Assembly: GCA_934277645.1 (NCBI GenBank)
Contig: CAKQUX010000001.1
Location: 186,001-250,000 of the forward strand
DNA length: 64,000 nucleotides
Reading direction: 5' to 3'
Source of the DNA: an uncultured Clostridia bacterium
Lineage (GTDB): Bacteria > Bacillota > Clostridia > Christensenellales > CAG-917
Shown: piece after piece, positions 33,493 to 41,449 of the stretch
Numbering within the stretch: the first letter of the stretch is position 1
How the letters are laid out: each line of letters opens with the position of its first letter
Notes under the pieces: generated by a model
Told to the model about the DNA's origin: nothing
The model's database searches: none
Seen by the model: the letters and a program-made list of their open reading frames with translations, nothing else
Program-made: the position numbers and the translations under genes

Positions 33493-34491
33493 ATGGAAAA
33501 CTTAAAAGCAAAACAAATTTCAATAATCGTTTTTCTTGCAATCGCACTTTTTGCGACTGCGTTTTTCGTCACGTCGCTAAACGTTTCGATTGCAAACGCC
33601 GACGACGACCAATACATTTTTATTCCTTATGCAGGCGAACTCAAAGACCTTAGCGGCGCAAATCCGTCAAGCTACGTTTTTATTGACGAGAATACGGACA
33701 AAGCGTTCAAGCTCACTCAAACTTACTATGTAAAATATATATCTACGTCGAATGATGACAAATACTATAAAGTATCTTTCGGCTCTCTTGTCGGACACGT
33801 CGAAAAAAATTCCAAACTTCAACCGCAAAAAATAGACGGCGTAACAGATTTAAACTGTTGCCCTGACGTGACTTTAACGTTAAAAGACGGCGTTACTTTC
33901 AAAAGCGGCGTAACCGAATACACTTCCAACTATGCGTTTAAATACTTAGGCGAATCGGAAAACGGCAAGATTTGCGTTCTTTGCGAGAAAGACGGAACTA
34001 AAAAAGTCGTCGAAACCGACAAGAGCAATTTCAACGCTTATGCCGTACCTTTGCATCAAGTAACGCAAGCGGCAAAGGACAAACTATCAAGCGGCGAAGA
34101 ATCGCAAATGCCCGACGGCTCGTTAAAACCTAAAACCGAAACAAACAAGACGCTCAGAGGCTTACTTATTGCAGGCATAGTCGTTCCTGCCGTTATTATA
34201 ATTATTTTGATTTTCATTCCGAGAAAGAAAAAGCAAACTTATGACTCGTTTGCCGCATCTCGCCCGAATCCACGCCATTCAAGGCATCCTATGCGCTACC
34301 GTGACGATTATGAGGGGGATTACAACTACAACGACAATTATCGTGACGACTATGGCGATTACAAAGAAAGTCCGTCTGAAAGAGATTACAGAAACAGAGA
34401 TTATAGACGCGACGGTTATCGCGATTACGATGACGAAAATAGGCGAAACGGCGGCTACCCTCGCGGCTATCGGCGTGACGACCGCTATTAA
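33493..34491 (+). CDS. Two-span membrane protein with Arg/Asp/Tyr-rich cytoplasmic tail
   Basis: A 332-residue protein with an N-terminal signal/anchor (about 9-34, IIVFLAIALFATAFFV), an extracytoplasmic domain of about 185 residues with SH3-like beta strands (YYKVSFGSLVGHVEKN), a second membrane helix (about 222-243, GIVVPAVIIIILIFI), then KKK and a tail of about 90 residues. The tail is dominated by Arg, Asp, Tyr, Asn and Gly. It stands alone. The start at 33493 is chosen over a TTG six codons upstream. Function unknown; envelope sensing is a guess. Confidence 0.7.
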   Translation: MENLKAKQISIIVFLAIALFATAFFVTSLNVSIANADDDQYIFIPYAGELKDLSGANPSSYVFIDENTDKAFKLTQTYYVKYISTSNDDKYYKVSFGSLVGHVEKNSKLQPQKIDGVTDLNCCPDVTLTLKDGVTFKSGVTEYTSNYAFKYLGESENGKICVLCEKDGTKKVVETDKSNFNAYAVPLHQVTQAAKDKLSSGEESQMPDGSLKPKTETNKTLRGLLIAGIVVPAVIIIILIFIPRKKKQTYDSFAASRPNPRHSRHPMRYRDDYEGDYNYNDNYRDDYGDYKESPSERDYRNRDYRRDGYRDYDDENRRNGGYPRGYRRDDRY

Positions 34492-34499
34492 ACAGCCTA

Positions 34500-34705
34500 C
34501 GACAAAACCAAATTAAAAATCAAAATCGGTCAAACAAAAAAACTAACGAAACAAAATATACCAAACCAAATATACCAAAACCAAACCATTCAAGCACTCA
34601 AAACCTACCAAACAAAACCACCCTAATAAACATTCAAAACCTACCAAACAAGACAAAACAAATAAAATCAATATACCAAACAAAATAAACCAACCAAACG
34701 AACAA
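34500..34705 (+). repeat. G-poor A/C low-complexity tract
   Basis: About 200 bases made almost wholly of A and C on the plus strand, with few G or T. ATATACCAAA-type and CAAAACCTACCAAACAA units recur. It lies between the membrane protein stop and its terminator, so it would be a long unstructured 3' untranslated region. Confidence 0.7.
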
Positions 34706-34728
34706 AAAAAGAGCCGTCAGGCTCTTTA
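34705..34728. terminator. Terminator after the membrane protein gene
   Basis: An eight-base-pair stem (34708-34715 with 34720-34727), loop GTCA, preceded by an A run and followed by T-rich sequence; possibly also used by the iscS-iscU operon from the other strand. Confidence 0.85.
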
Positions 34729-34730
34729 AT

Positions 34731-34951
34731 TTTGCTAAACTTCGTTTTATAAACTTAACCGCAGATATACTCCGCAAATACGAAAACCGAAATCGTGTCC
34801 TTTTGCAAGTTCCGAATTGCGTTACTACTTTTAGCAAGCCGATTTTGAAATCGTTTTTTGTCTTATCGATGTCAAAAAAACTGCCTGCAACAAACCTTGC
34901 CTCATGTCTTTACGATAAAAACACAATTAAGGCGGCTATGGCATTTAGCGG
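34731..34951. other. Spacer downstream of iscU
   Basis: No gene or strong hairpin seen; includes a weak AAACGATTT/AAATCG-like inverted repeat near 34843-34859. Confidence 0.4.
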
Positions 34952-35329
34952 TTATTTAGCTTGCTCTTGTTTCTTTTTATAGTCATCTATTGCAAGGCCG
35001 ATAGCTTCTTCCGCCAAAACCGAGCAATGAATTTTTTGAGGAGGAAGACCGCCGAGAGCTTCGATAACGTCCTTATTTGTAAGTTTAGACGCTTCTTCGA
35101 CCGTCTTGCCGATAATCATACTCGTAGCCATCGAACTTGTGGCAACAGCCGCCGTACAACCGAACGTCTTAAACTTGGCGTCTTTAATGATGTTGTCTTC
35201 GATTCTCAACGTAATTTGCATAATATCACCGCAAACTTCATTTCCGACCGTGCCGATTGCATTATAGTTTTCGACTTCGCCGACGTTTTGCGGATGTCTG
35301 AACTCTTCGATTACTCTGTCGTTGTACAT
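34952..35329 (-). CDS. iscU: Iron-sulfur cluster scaffold IscU/NifU N-terminal type
   Basis: The 125-residue scaffold on which iron-sulfur clusters are built. The three cluster ligands are visible as C33 (EVCGD), C58 (FGCTA) and C102 (HCS), with Asp35 beside the first. The opening YNDRVIEEFRHPQNVG is typical. It follows iscS by 13 bases. No IscR, IscA or HscAB genes are adjacent, so this is the minimal NifS-NifU-like pair found in anaerobes. Confidence 0.95.
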   Translation of the reverse strand: MYNDRVIEEFRHPQNVGEVENYNAIGTVGNEVCGDIMQITLRIEDNIIKDAKFKTFGCTAAVATSSMATSMIIGKTVEEASKLTNKDVIEALGGLPPQKIHCSVLAEEAIGLAIDDYKKKQEQAK

Positions 35330-35342
35330 ATATATCTCCTTA

Positions 35343-36497
35343 TTATTTCTTATAAAGCGGTGACATAGCTCTGAGTCTTTTGACTTCTTCCGCCAAAATT
35401 TCCACCGTTTTGTCTACTTCTTCAACCGTGTTGTGCTTGCCGAAACTGAATCTTATCGTGCCGTGAGCAAGTCCCACAGGCGTGCCTATCGCAAGAAGCG
35501 TTCTCGACGGTTCAAGACTTCCCGACGAACAAGCCGAGCCGCTTGAAGCGCAAATGCCTTTAAGGTCAAGCGAAAACAGAATCGATTCGCCTTCGATATA
35601 TCTGAACGAGAACGACGCATTGTTCGGCAATCTGTCGTGACGAGGTCCGTTAAATTTAATATCGTCTATTTTCTCTTCGACTTGTTTTATAAATCTATCG
35701 CGAAGCGACGATATATACTTTGCGTTTTCGTCGATTTCGGCAGTAGCCTTTTTAAACGCTTTTCCCATTCCGACAACCGCAGGAACGTTTGTAGTTCCGC
35801 CACGTTTGGAACGCTCTTGTTCGCCACCCGTTATAAGTCTTTCCATTTTCTGACCCGAACGGATATAAAGACAGCCTATGCCCTTTGGGCCGTAAAACTT
35901 GTGTCCAGAAACAGACATAAGGTCGACGCCCAAATCTTTAACGTCGATATGAAGCGCACCTGCCGCTTGAACGGCGTCGGTGTGGAACACTATATCTTTC
36001 TCGTGAGCGACTTTCGCAAGTTCTTTAATCGGTTGTATCGCGCCCATTTCGTTGTTTGCAAACATAATCGACACAAGAATCGTCTTATCGGTTATGGCAT
36101 TTCTCAAATCGTCCGGCGATACGAAACCTTCTGGTGAAACGTCAAGATAAGTCACTTCGAAGCCGAGCGATTCAAGTTGCTTGCAAGAAGCATAAATAGC
36201 CGAATGTTCGATTTTTGAAGTTATGATATGGTTGCCCTTGTCCTTAAACGCAAGAGCCGCGCCCTTAATCGCCCAGTTGTCCGCCTCTGTTCCGCCCGAA
36301 GTAAAATATACTTCCGACGGTTTAGCGTTTATACACTCGGCAACTTCTTCCCTTGCCGCAACGACAGCCGAAGCCGCCTTTTGTCCATAGGTATGTTGCG
36401 AGTTCGCATTGCCGAACGTATCGGAAAAATACGGCAACATTTCGTTTAAAACTTCTTTGTCAAGCGGCGTAGTTGCCGCGTGGTCCAAATAAATCAT
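35343..36497 (-). CDS. iscS: Cysteine desulfurase
   Basis: A PLP enzyme that removes sulfur from cysteine and passes it to IscU. The 384-residue protein has the opening MIYLDHAATTPLDKEVL, the PLP Lys in SVSGHKFYGPKG, and the catalytic Cys on the flexible loop (ASSGSACSSGSLEPS). It is a class I NifS/IscS-type enzyme. It lies 7 bases after proA and before iscU, so all three are probably cotranscribed with yebC. Confidence 0.97.
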   Translation of the reverse strand: MIYLDHAATTPLDKEVLNEMLPYFSDTFGNANSQHTYGQKAASAVVAAREEVAECINAKPSEVYFTSGGTEADNWAIKGAALAFKDKGNHIITSKIEHSAIYASCKQLESLGFEVTYLDVSPEGFVSPDDLRNAITDKTILVSIMFANNEMGAIQPIKELAKVAHEKDIVFHTDAVQAAGALHIDVKDLGVDLMSVSGHKFYGPKGIGCLYIRSGQKMERLITGGEQERSKRGGTTNVPAVVGMGKAFKKATAEIDENAKYISSLRDRFIKQVEEKIDDIKFNGPRHDRLPNNASFSFRYIEGESILFSLDLKGICASSGSACSSGSLEPSRTLLAIGTPVGLAHGTIRFSFGKHNTVEEVDKTVEILAEEVKRLRAMSPLYKK

Positions 36498-36504
36498 ATA
36501 TCCT

Positions 36505-37746
36505 CTATTTTCTAATTTGTCCGTTTCCTTCGATTGTATACTTGACCGAAGTAAGCTCTTTTAAAGCGATCGGTCCTCTTGCGTGAAGTTTCTGAGTAGA
36601 GATGCCCATTTCTGCGCCAAGTCCAAACTCGAAACCGTCTGTAAAACGGGTAGAAGCATTGACGTAAACGCAAGCGGCGTCAACGTTCTTTTTGAAATAC
36701 TCTTGCGAGAATTTGTCCTCGCTTACTATTGCTTCCGAATGTTTGGTGCTGTACTTATTTATCATATCGACAGCTTCTTCAACGCCGTCCACCACAGCAA
36801 ACGACATTTTATACGCCAAAAACTCTGTTGCGTAATCTTCATCGGTCATAAGTCCGATTTCAGGCAATATAGCTTTTGCTTCGCCATCGCCGATAACCTC
36901 GACGTTTTTCTCCTGCAACTTTTTAAAGCAGAGCGGCAAAAATTCCTTTGCGATTGCTCTGTCGCAAATAAGATGTTCTGCGGCGTTGCAAACGGAAGGA
37001 CGTTGCGTCTTAGCGTTGAATACGATATTTAAAGCCATATCGAAATCGGCTGTCTTTTCGACGTAAATATGACAGTTTCCGCCTGCCGATGCTATAACAG
37101 GCATAGTGGCGTTGTCCAAAACGAAATGTTTAAGACCTTCGCCGCCTCTCGGAATAACCACGTCGACAAATTTGTCTTGAAGCAAAAGTTCTCTTGAAGA
37201 CTCTCTCGACGTGTCATCGATAAAACCGACTGCGTCGCTGTCAAAACCCGCTTCTTTAATTGCGTCGCGCATAACTTCGTACAAAGCTCTGTTTGAGTTT
37301 ATCGCCCCCTTAGAACCGCGAAGCACAACGCTGTTGCCCGATTTAAGGCATAAAGCGGCGGCGTCGATTGTGACGTTAGGTCTTGCTTCGTAAATGATTC
37401 CCACAACGCCGAGCGGCGCTCTGACCTTCGTGAAATTAAGTCCTATGGCGTTAGTCCATTTTTCAACGACTTCGCCAACAGGGTCAGGCAAACTCACGAC
37501 TTGTTTAACGCCTTCTATCATAGTGTCGATTCTTGCGTCGGTAAGCGTCAAGCGGTCGATAAAAACAGCGTCTTTATCGATTTTCGCTTGCTCGATGTCG
37601 ATTTCGTTTTGTGCCTTGATTTTTTCACGACAAACCGACAAAGCGTTTGCAATGGCGTTAAGCATTGCGTTTTTTTGCTCTGCCGTGTATGAAGCTAAAA
37701 TATATGACGCCTTTTTGGCTTTTTGACAAATTTCTTCTACTTTCAT
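36505..37746 (-). CDS. proA: Glutamate-5-semialdehyde dehydrogenase
   Basis: Reduces glutamyl-5-phosphate in proline synthesis. It has 413 residues from the chosen ATG. Recognised by YEARPNVTIDAAALCLKSGN, the catalytic Cys in KTQRPSVCNAAEH, and the end segment GFEFGLGAEMGISTQKLHAR. The ATG at 37746 lies one base after the yebC stop; the frame is open seven codons further into yebC. proB, the usual partner, is not in the window. Confidence 0.96.
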   Translation of the reverse strand: MKVEEICQKAKKASYILASYTAEQKNAMLNAIANALSVCREKIKAQNEIDIEQAKIDKDAVFIDRLTLTDARIDTMIEGVKQVVSLPDPVGEVVEKWTNAIGLNFTKVRAPLGVVGIIYEARPNVTIDAAALCLKSGNSVVLRGSKGAINSNRALYEVMRDAIKEAGFDSDAVGFIDDTSRESSRELLLQDKFVDVVIPRGGEGLKHFVLDNATMPVIASAGGNCHIYVEKTADFDMALNIVFNAKTQRPSVCNAAEHLICDRAIAKEFLPLCFKKLQEKNVEVIGDGEAKAILPEIGLMTDEDYATEFLAYKMSFAVVDGVEEAVDMINKYSTKHSEAIVSEDKFSQEYFKKNVDAACVYVNASTRFTDGFEFGLGAEMGISTQKLHARGPIALKELTSVKYTIEGNGQIRK

Positions 37747-37747
37747 C

Positions 37748-38494
37748 TTATTCTTCTTCGTCATCACCGATAGTGATTATCGCGTTGTGATAAACGTTTT
37801 GAACGTCGTCGTTTTCTTCGAGTTTTTCGACCATTTTCAAAATCGTTTCTTGTTGTTTTTCGTCAAGTTCGCTGTCGGTATCCGCAATCATATCGCGATC
37901 GGCAGACAAAACTTTCACGCCGCTTTTTTCAAGCGCTTCTTTAACGCTGAAAAGGTCTGACGGAGCCGTATAAATTTCATATACGTCGCTATCATCCGTC
38001 AAAATATCTTCCGCTCCGCAATCGAGAGCCAAAAGCATAAGGTCGTCTTCGCCGATACTGTCTTTGCCGACAACGATAACGCCCTTCTTTTTAAACATAT
38101 ACGAAACGCAACCTGTTGCGCCCATACTTCCGCCAAACTTATCGAAAATATGTCTGACGTCACCTGCCGTACGGTTTTTGTTGTCCGTCAAAGCCTCGAC
38201 GATAAACGCCGTGCCGCCGACTCCGTAGCCTTCGTAAGTCATTTCTTCGTAGTTGACGTTTTCGCCTTCGCCCGAAGCTTTCTTTATACTACGCATAATG
38301 TTATCGTTAGGCATATTGTTCGATTTAGCCTTATCGATAACGTCGCGGAGCTTGCTGTTCGAGTTAGGGTCCGGACCGCCTGCCTTAACGGCTACGGCGA
38401 TTTCACGACCGATTTTTGTAAATATGCTAGCTCTCGCAGCGTCGCTTTTTCCTTTTTTCTGAGCTATGTTGTGCCATTTGCTATGTCCTGACAT
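37748..38494 (-). CDS. yebC: YebC/PmpR-family protein (TACO1-like)
   Basis: A 248-residue protein starting MSGHSKWHNIAQKKGKSDAA, the family's hallmark, with TYEGYGVGGTAFIVEALTDN centrally. The family includes transcription regulators and translation factors that relieve ribosome pausing at proline stretches; which applies here is unknown. The N-terminal GHSKWHNI form is the more ancient YebC_I-like type. AAAGGAG precedes the ATG. It leads the yebC-proA-iscS-iscU run. Confidence 0.95.
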   Translation of the reverse strand: MSGHSKWHNIAQKKGKSDAARASIFTKIGREIAVAVKAGGPDPNSNSKLRDVIDKAKSNNMPNDNIMRSIKKASGEGENVNYEEMTYEGYGVGGTAFIVEALTDNKNRTAGDVRHIFDKFGGSMGATGCVSYMFKKKGVIVVGKDSIGEDDLMLLALDCGAEDILTDDSDVYEIYTAPSDLFSVKEALEKSGVKVLSADRDMIADTDSELDEKQQETILKMVEKLEENDDVQNVYHNAIITIGDDEEE

Positions 38495-38523
38495 AAAACT
38501 CTCCTTTATCTGAATAAAAATTT

Positions 38524-39264
38524 TTATTGTTTATATATAGTATAATACATTGCAACGCTTGTGGCAACTGCAACGTTCAAAGATTCCATACAATTTTTCA
38601 TCGGAATAGAAATTTTACCCTTAACTAATTCTAAAATTTCATCCGACAGACCGTGCGCTTCGTTTCCGCCAACAAGCGTAACGTTGCCGCCGAAATTCAG
38701 GCCGAAAAGACTATCGCCGTCCATATCGAGCGCATAACTTTCCGTTTTCGTCAAAAGTTCCTTTACTTGCTTTAAATCAATTTCGTATATATCGGTTTTA
38801 AACAATGCGCTCATAGACGCTCTTACGACTTTCGGCGAGAAAACGTCGGCGGTTTTATAAAGATAAACGTCAAAGCCTACTGCCGCCGCCGTTCTTATTA
38901 TCGTTCCTATATTTCCGGGGTCAGATACTCTGTCAAGCAAAATCGCGTTTTTGTTCGGCAACTTAAATTCCGTTTTCGGCTTTTTGACAACCGCAATAAT
39001 TCCGCTCGGCGAAACTGTGTCCGCCGCATATCTTATCGTTTTTTCGCTGCAAACAAAATATGTCCTGCCATTTAACAAATAATCATACTCGTCTGCTTTA
39101 TCTTCCGACACAAGTAAAAACTCCACCCCGTAATCGTTAGGCAAATCTTTTATAAGTCTTTCGCCTTCGAGCATAAAAAGTCCGAGTGTATCCCTTGACT
39201 TTTTGTCCGAAAGGCTTTTGACCAGTTTCACATATTGATTTGAATTTGAAGTTATTACGTCCAT
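38524..39264 (-). CDS. TrmH/SpoU-family RNA 2'-O-methyltransferase
   Basis: A 246-residue SPOUT enzyme, methylating a ribose 2'-hydroxyl in rRNA or tRNA. It has an N-terminal substrate-binding part and the knotted domain with ILLDRVSDPGNIGTIIRTAA (motif 1), VGGNEAHGLS (motif 2) and IPMKNCMESLNVAVATSV (motif 3). The target nucleotide cannot be told. It sits between rplT and yebC on the same strand, separated from rplT by a terminator. Confidence 0.92.
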   Translation of the reverse strand: MDVITSNSNQYVKLVKSLSDKKSRDTLGLFMLEGERLIKDLPNDYGVEFLLVSEDKADEYDYLLNGRTYFVCSEKTIRYAADTVSPSGIIAVVKKPKTEFKLPNKNAILLDRVSDPGNIGTIIRTAAAVGFDVYLYKTADVFSPKVVRASMSALFKTDIYEIDLKQVKELLTKTESYALDMDGDSLFGLNFGGNVTLVGGNEAHGLSDEILELVKGKISIPMKNCMESLNVAVATSVAMYYTIYKQ

Positions 39265-39290
39265 TTATCGATTTAATTCGCTAATTAAAA

Positions 39291-39312
39291 TGCCGTAGCA
39301 AAAGCTACGGCA
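39291..39312 (-). terminator. infC-rpmI-rplT operon terminator
   Basis: A nine-base-pair stem (39291-39299 with 39304-39312), loop AAAA, T-rich tail on the minus strand. Confidence 0.88.
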
Positions 39313-39319
39313 CAATATA

Positions 39320-39676
39320 CTATTTTGCAATAGCTTTCTTTGCTTGGTCACAAAGAGCGGCAAAAGCCTTTTCGTCCGTGACTGCAATTTCAGCCAAAAC
39401 CTTTCTGTTAAGATTTACGTTTGCAAGTTTCAAACCGTACATAAGTTTTGAATAGCTAAGACCGTTGATTCTTGCGCCGGCGTTGATTCTCGTAATCCAA
39501 AGTGAACGGAAATCACGCTTTCTTTGCTTTCTGCCAACATAAGCATAATAGCCCGATTTCATTACTTGTTGCTTAGCCATACGGTAAAGCGTATGTTTTG
39601 CAGCATAGTAACCTTTTGCTTGTTTCATTATCTTTCTGCGTTTCTTTTGCGCGTTAACTGCTCTTTTAATTCTCAT
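39320..39676 (-). CDS. rplT: Ribosomal protein L20
   Basis: The 118-residue large-subunit protein needed for early 50S assembly. Basic throughout, with MRIKRAVNAQKKRRKIMKQA, then RDFRSLWITRINAGAR and NGLSYSKLMYGL. In Firmicutes L20 also binds the infC leader to repress the operon; the leader here has an attenuator. It is the last gene of infC-rpmI-rplT. Confidence 0.99.
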   Translation of the reverse strand: MRIKRAVNAQKKRRKIMKQAKGYYAAKHTLYRMAKQQVMKSGYYAYVGRKQRKRDFRSLWITRINAGARINGLSYSKLMYGLKLANVNLNRKVLAEIAVTDEKAFAALCDQAKKAIAK

Positions 39677-39690
39677 ATTCTACCTCCGGA

Positions 39691-39888
39691 TTATTGATAA
39701 GGCAAAAGTTTTTTCATTTCTCTTGTCTTGGTCTCATCGACGTATCCGCCTGCTCTGAGTCCTCTCTTTCTCTTAGGTGACTTTTTAGTCAAAATGTGGC
39801 TCTTGCCCGATTTGCCTGTTTTGTAAAGTCCGTTTGCTGTTGCTTTAAAACGCTTTTTAGCGCCGCTGTGTGTTTTTTGCTTTGGCAT
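39691..39888 (-). CDS. rpmI: Ribosomal protein L35
   Basis: The 65-residue large-subunit protein, starting MPKQKTHSGAKKRFKATANG. The frame is open 15 codons further upstream, but every L35 starts at MPK and a GGAGG site lies before it. It is between infC and rplT as usual. Confidence 0.98.
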   Translation of the reverse strand: MPKQKTHSGAKKRFKATANGLYKTGKSGKSHILTKKSPKRKRGLRAGGYVDETKTREMKKLLPYQ

Positions 39889-39901
39889 AAATGGCCTCCT
39901 G

Positions 39902-40414
39902 TTATTTTTTTGCATTAGGGGCAAAAATAACAAAAATGTTTCTGCCCTCTTGAATTGGTTGTTTTTCGACGGTTGCTTCGTCCCCTACCAATGCGATGAA
40001 GTCTTTCATAACTCCCATAGCAATTTCAGGGTGAGCCTGTTGACGGCCTTTGAGTCTTATAGAAGCCTTAACCTTGTTGCCGTCCTTTGCAAATTTAACT
40101 GCTTGTGCGGCAAGTCTTTTAAGATCGCCGATGTCGATAGTTGCCGACAACCAAACTTCTTTAAGTTCGACCGTGTGTTGATTTTTTCTTGCTTCCTTTT
40201 CTTTTTTCTGTTGCTCGTAACGATACTTTCCGTAATCGAGAACTTTGCAAACAGGTGGGTCTACGTTCGGCGAAATTTTGACCAAATCAAGACCTGCCTC
40301 ATCGGCGATTTTTTGAGCGTCCCTTGCCGACATAACGCCGAGCTGCGAACCGTCTGCTCCGATTAACCTAACTTCCTTGTCACGAATGAAGTTGTTGATT
40401 TGTAACTCTTTTAT
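39902..40414 (-). CDS. infC: Translation initiation factor IF-3, probable AUA start
   Basis: IF-3 stops the 30S subunit from joining 50S and rejects wrong start codons. From codon 40414 it has 170 residues, reading KELQINNFIRDKEVRLIG, then KISPNVDPPVCKVLDYGKYR at the domain linker and the C-terminal RLKGRQQAHPEIAMGVM. The start is decided by a GGAGG site, 8 bases, then ATA. No ATG lies near; the next upstream candidates (GTG at 40429, overlapping the ribosome site) fit worse. A start codon that IF-3 itself discriminates against gives autoregulation, as the AUU start does in other bacteria. Confidence 0.9.
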   Translation of the reverse strand: MKELQINNFIRDKEVRLIGADGSQLGVMSARDAQKIADEAGLDLVKISPNVDPPVCKVLDYGKYRYEQQKKEKEARKNQHTVELKEVWLSATIDIGDLKRLAAQAVKFAKDGNKVKASIRLKGRQQAHPEIAMGVMKDFIALVGDEATVEKQPIQEGRNIFVIFAPNAKK

Positions 40415-40430
40415 AGTTGTTTCCTCCACA

Positions 40431-40462
40431 TAAAAAAATCGGACAGCAAAAAGCTCTCCGAT
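40431..40462 (-). promoter_or_regulatory. Leader attenuator before infC (L20-leader-like position)
   Basis: On the minus strand a ten-pair stem with one G-G mismatch (ATCGGAGAGC with GCTGTCCGAT) and a T5 loop is followed by seven T. It lies just before the infC ribosome site and about 65 bases after the predicted transcription start. Confidence 0.7.
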
Positions 40463-40534
40463 ACTTAAAAACAACTTTTTAAGAACCAAAAACAACGAAA
40501 TGCGTTTGGTGAGAAACTTTCTACTTGCTCATAT

Positions 40535-40563
40535 ATAATACTAAATCGCATATTTTATGTCAA
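40535..40563 (-). promoter_or_regulatory. infC-rpmI-rplT promoter
   Basis: TTGACA (40558-40563), 17 bases, TATTAT (40535-40540) on the minus strand; predicts a leader of roughly 110 bases. Confidence 0.82.
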
Positions 40564-40665
40564 GCGTTTTAACGCCTATCCGTAAAATAATAAAATTATT
40601 TTTTGCTTTAACTTAAATAAAAAACGTCGTTTTCTTTAAAACTTTTCCGATAAAGTTTTTTAAAG

Positions 40666-41361
40666 TTATTTTTGTTTTTTCACTTTGTTTGCAACGTCCA
40701 AAACGCCTTTAAAAGTCGAAGCGTGCGGAACGTAAAGAATTTCCGAATCGGCAATCAATTTTTTGAACTTTCCGCGATTGAAATAGAAAAACTCGTTTTT
40801 CGCTTCACTGACAACCTGCTTTTTAAAAATTTCTATCGCCGGATCGAAAGTCGATTGTTTTATGCCCTTATCGGTAGCTCTTCCCCAGCCGCAAAACACG
40901 TCCGCGTCCGGATTGTCCTTTATCGTGTGTTCCATAATGAGAAAGTTTTTGCACATTTCTGCCATATTGAGATAATCGCCGCCGCCGTTTCCGTATATAA
41001 CGTTAAGGTCTTTTGAATTCGGCGTCATATAAGGAAACAAATTGCAAAATATTACTTTTGAATACTTTTGCATAGTCGCTCTGCCCTCGACGGTTACGCC
41101 GTTATACAGAACTCTTAAAACGTTGTTCGTCGTACGGTCGACGTCTTCGAGATTTTCAAACGCCGCATTGCAAAATACGTGCGCCTTTGCCGTACTCGAC
41201 GGATTTAAAAGCAAAACGATTGCCGTTTTTTCGGACGCAAAATATTGATTTAAAGCAATCTGTAAAGTGTATCTCGAATTTTTAGCCGAATCGCTCAAAC
41301 ATTCGCAATCGCAAAAGTCCACTTTATAATCGGCATTGTCTTTAAATGAAAAATAAGCCAT
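40666..41361 (-). CDS. DUF1643-like protein
   Basis: A 231-residue soluble protein. IVLLLNPSSTA, the central KVIFCNLFPYMTPNSKDL and FCGWGRATDKG, then ILYVPHAST follow the conserved order of DUF1643 proteins (a strand with NPS, an NLF-type strand, WG, and a histidine near the end). The biochemical role of that family is not established. It is alone between infC and the ABC transporter operon with an AGGGAAAG ribosome site. Confidence 0.75.
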   Translation of the reverse strand: MAYFSFKDNADYKVDFCDCECLSDSAKNSRYTLQIALNQYFASEKTAIVLLLNPSSTAKAHVFCNAAFENLEDVDRTTNNVLRVLYNGVTVEGRATMQKYSKVIFCNLFPYMTPNSKDLNVIYGNGGGDYLNMAEMCKNFLIMEHTIKDNPDADVFCGWGRATDKGIKQSTFDPAIEIFKKQVVSEAKNEFFYFNRGKFKKLIADSEILYVPHASTFKGVLDVANKVKKQK

Positions 41362-41449
41362 TTTTCTTTCCCTTTATCGTAGTATTGATATTTTACAAAA
41401 TCGAGCAGAATAAGTCAACCGAACTAAACCTTTTGCAAAGAAGTGCGGA

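Noticed and set aside
34634..34837. 67-codon minus-strand frame across the A/C tract
   Set aside because: Composition artefact of a G-poor strand and it runs through a terminator.
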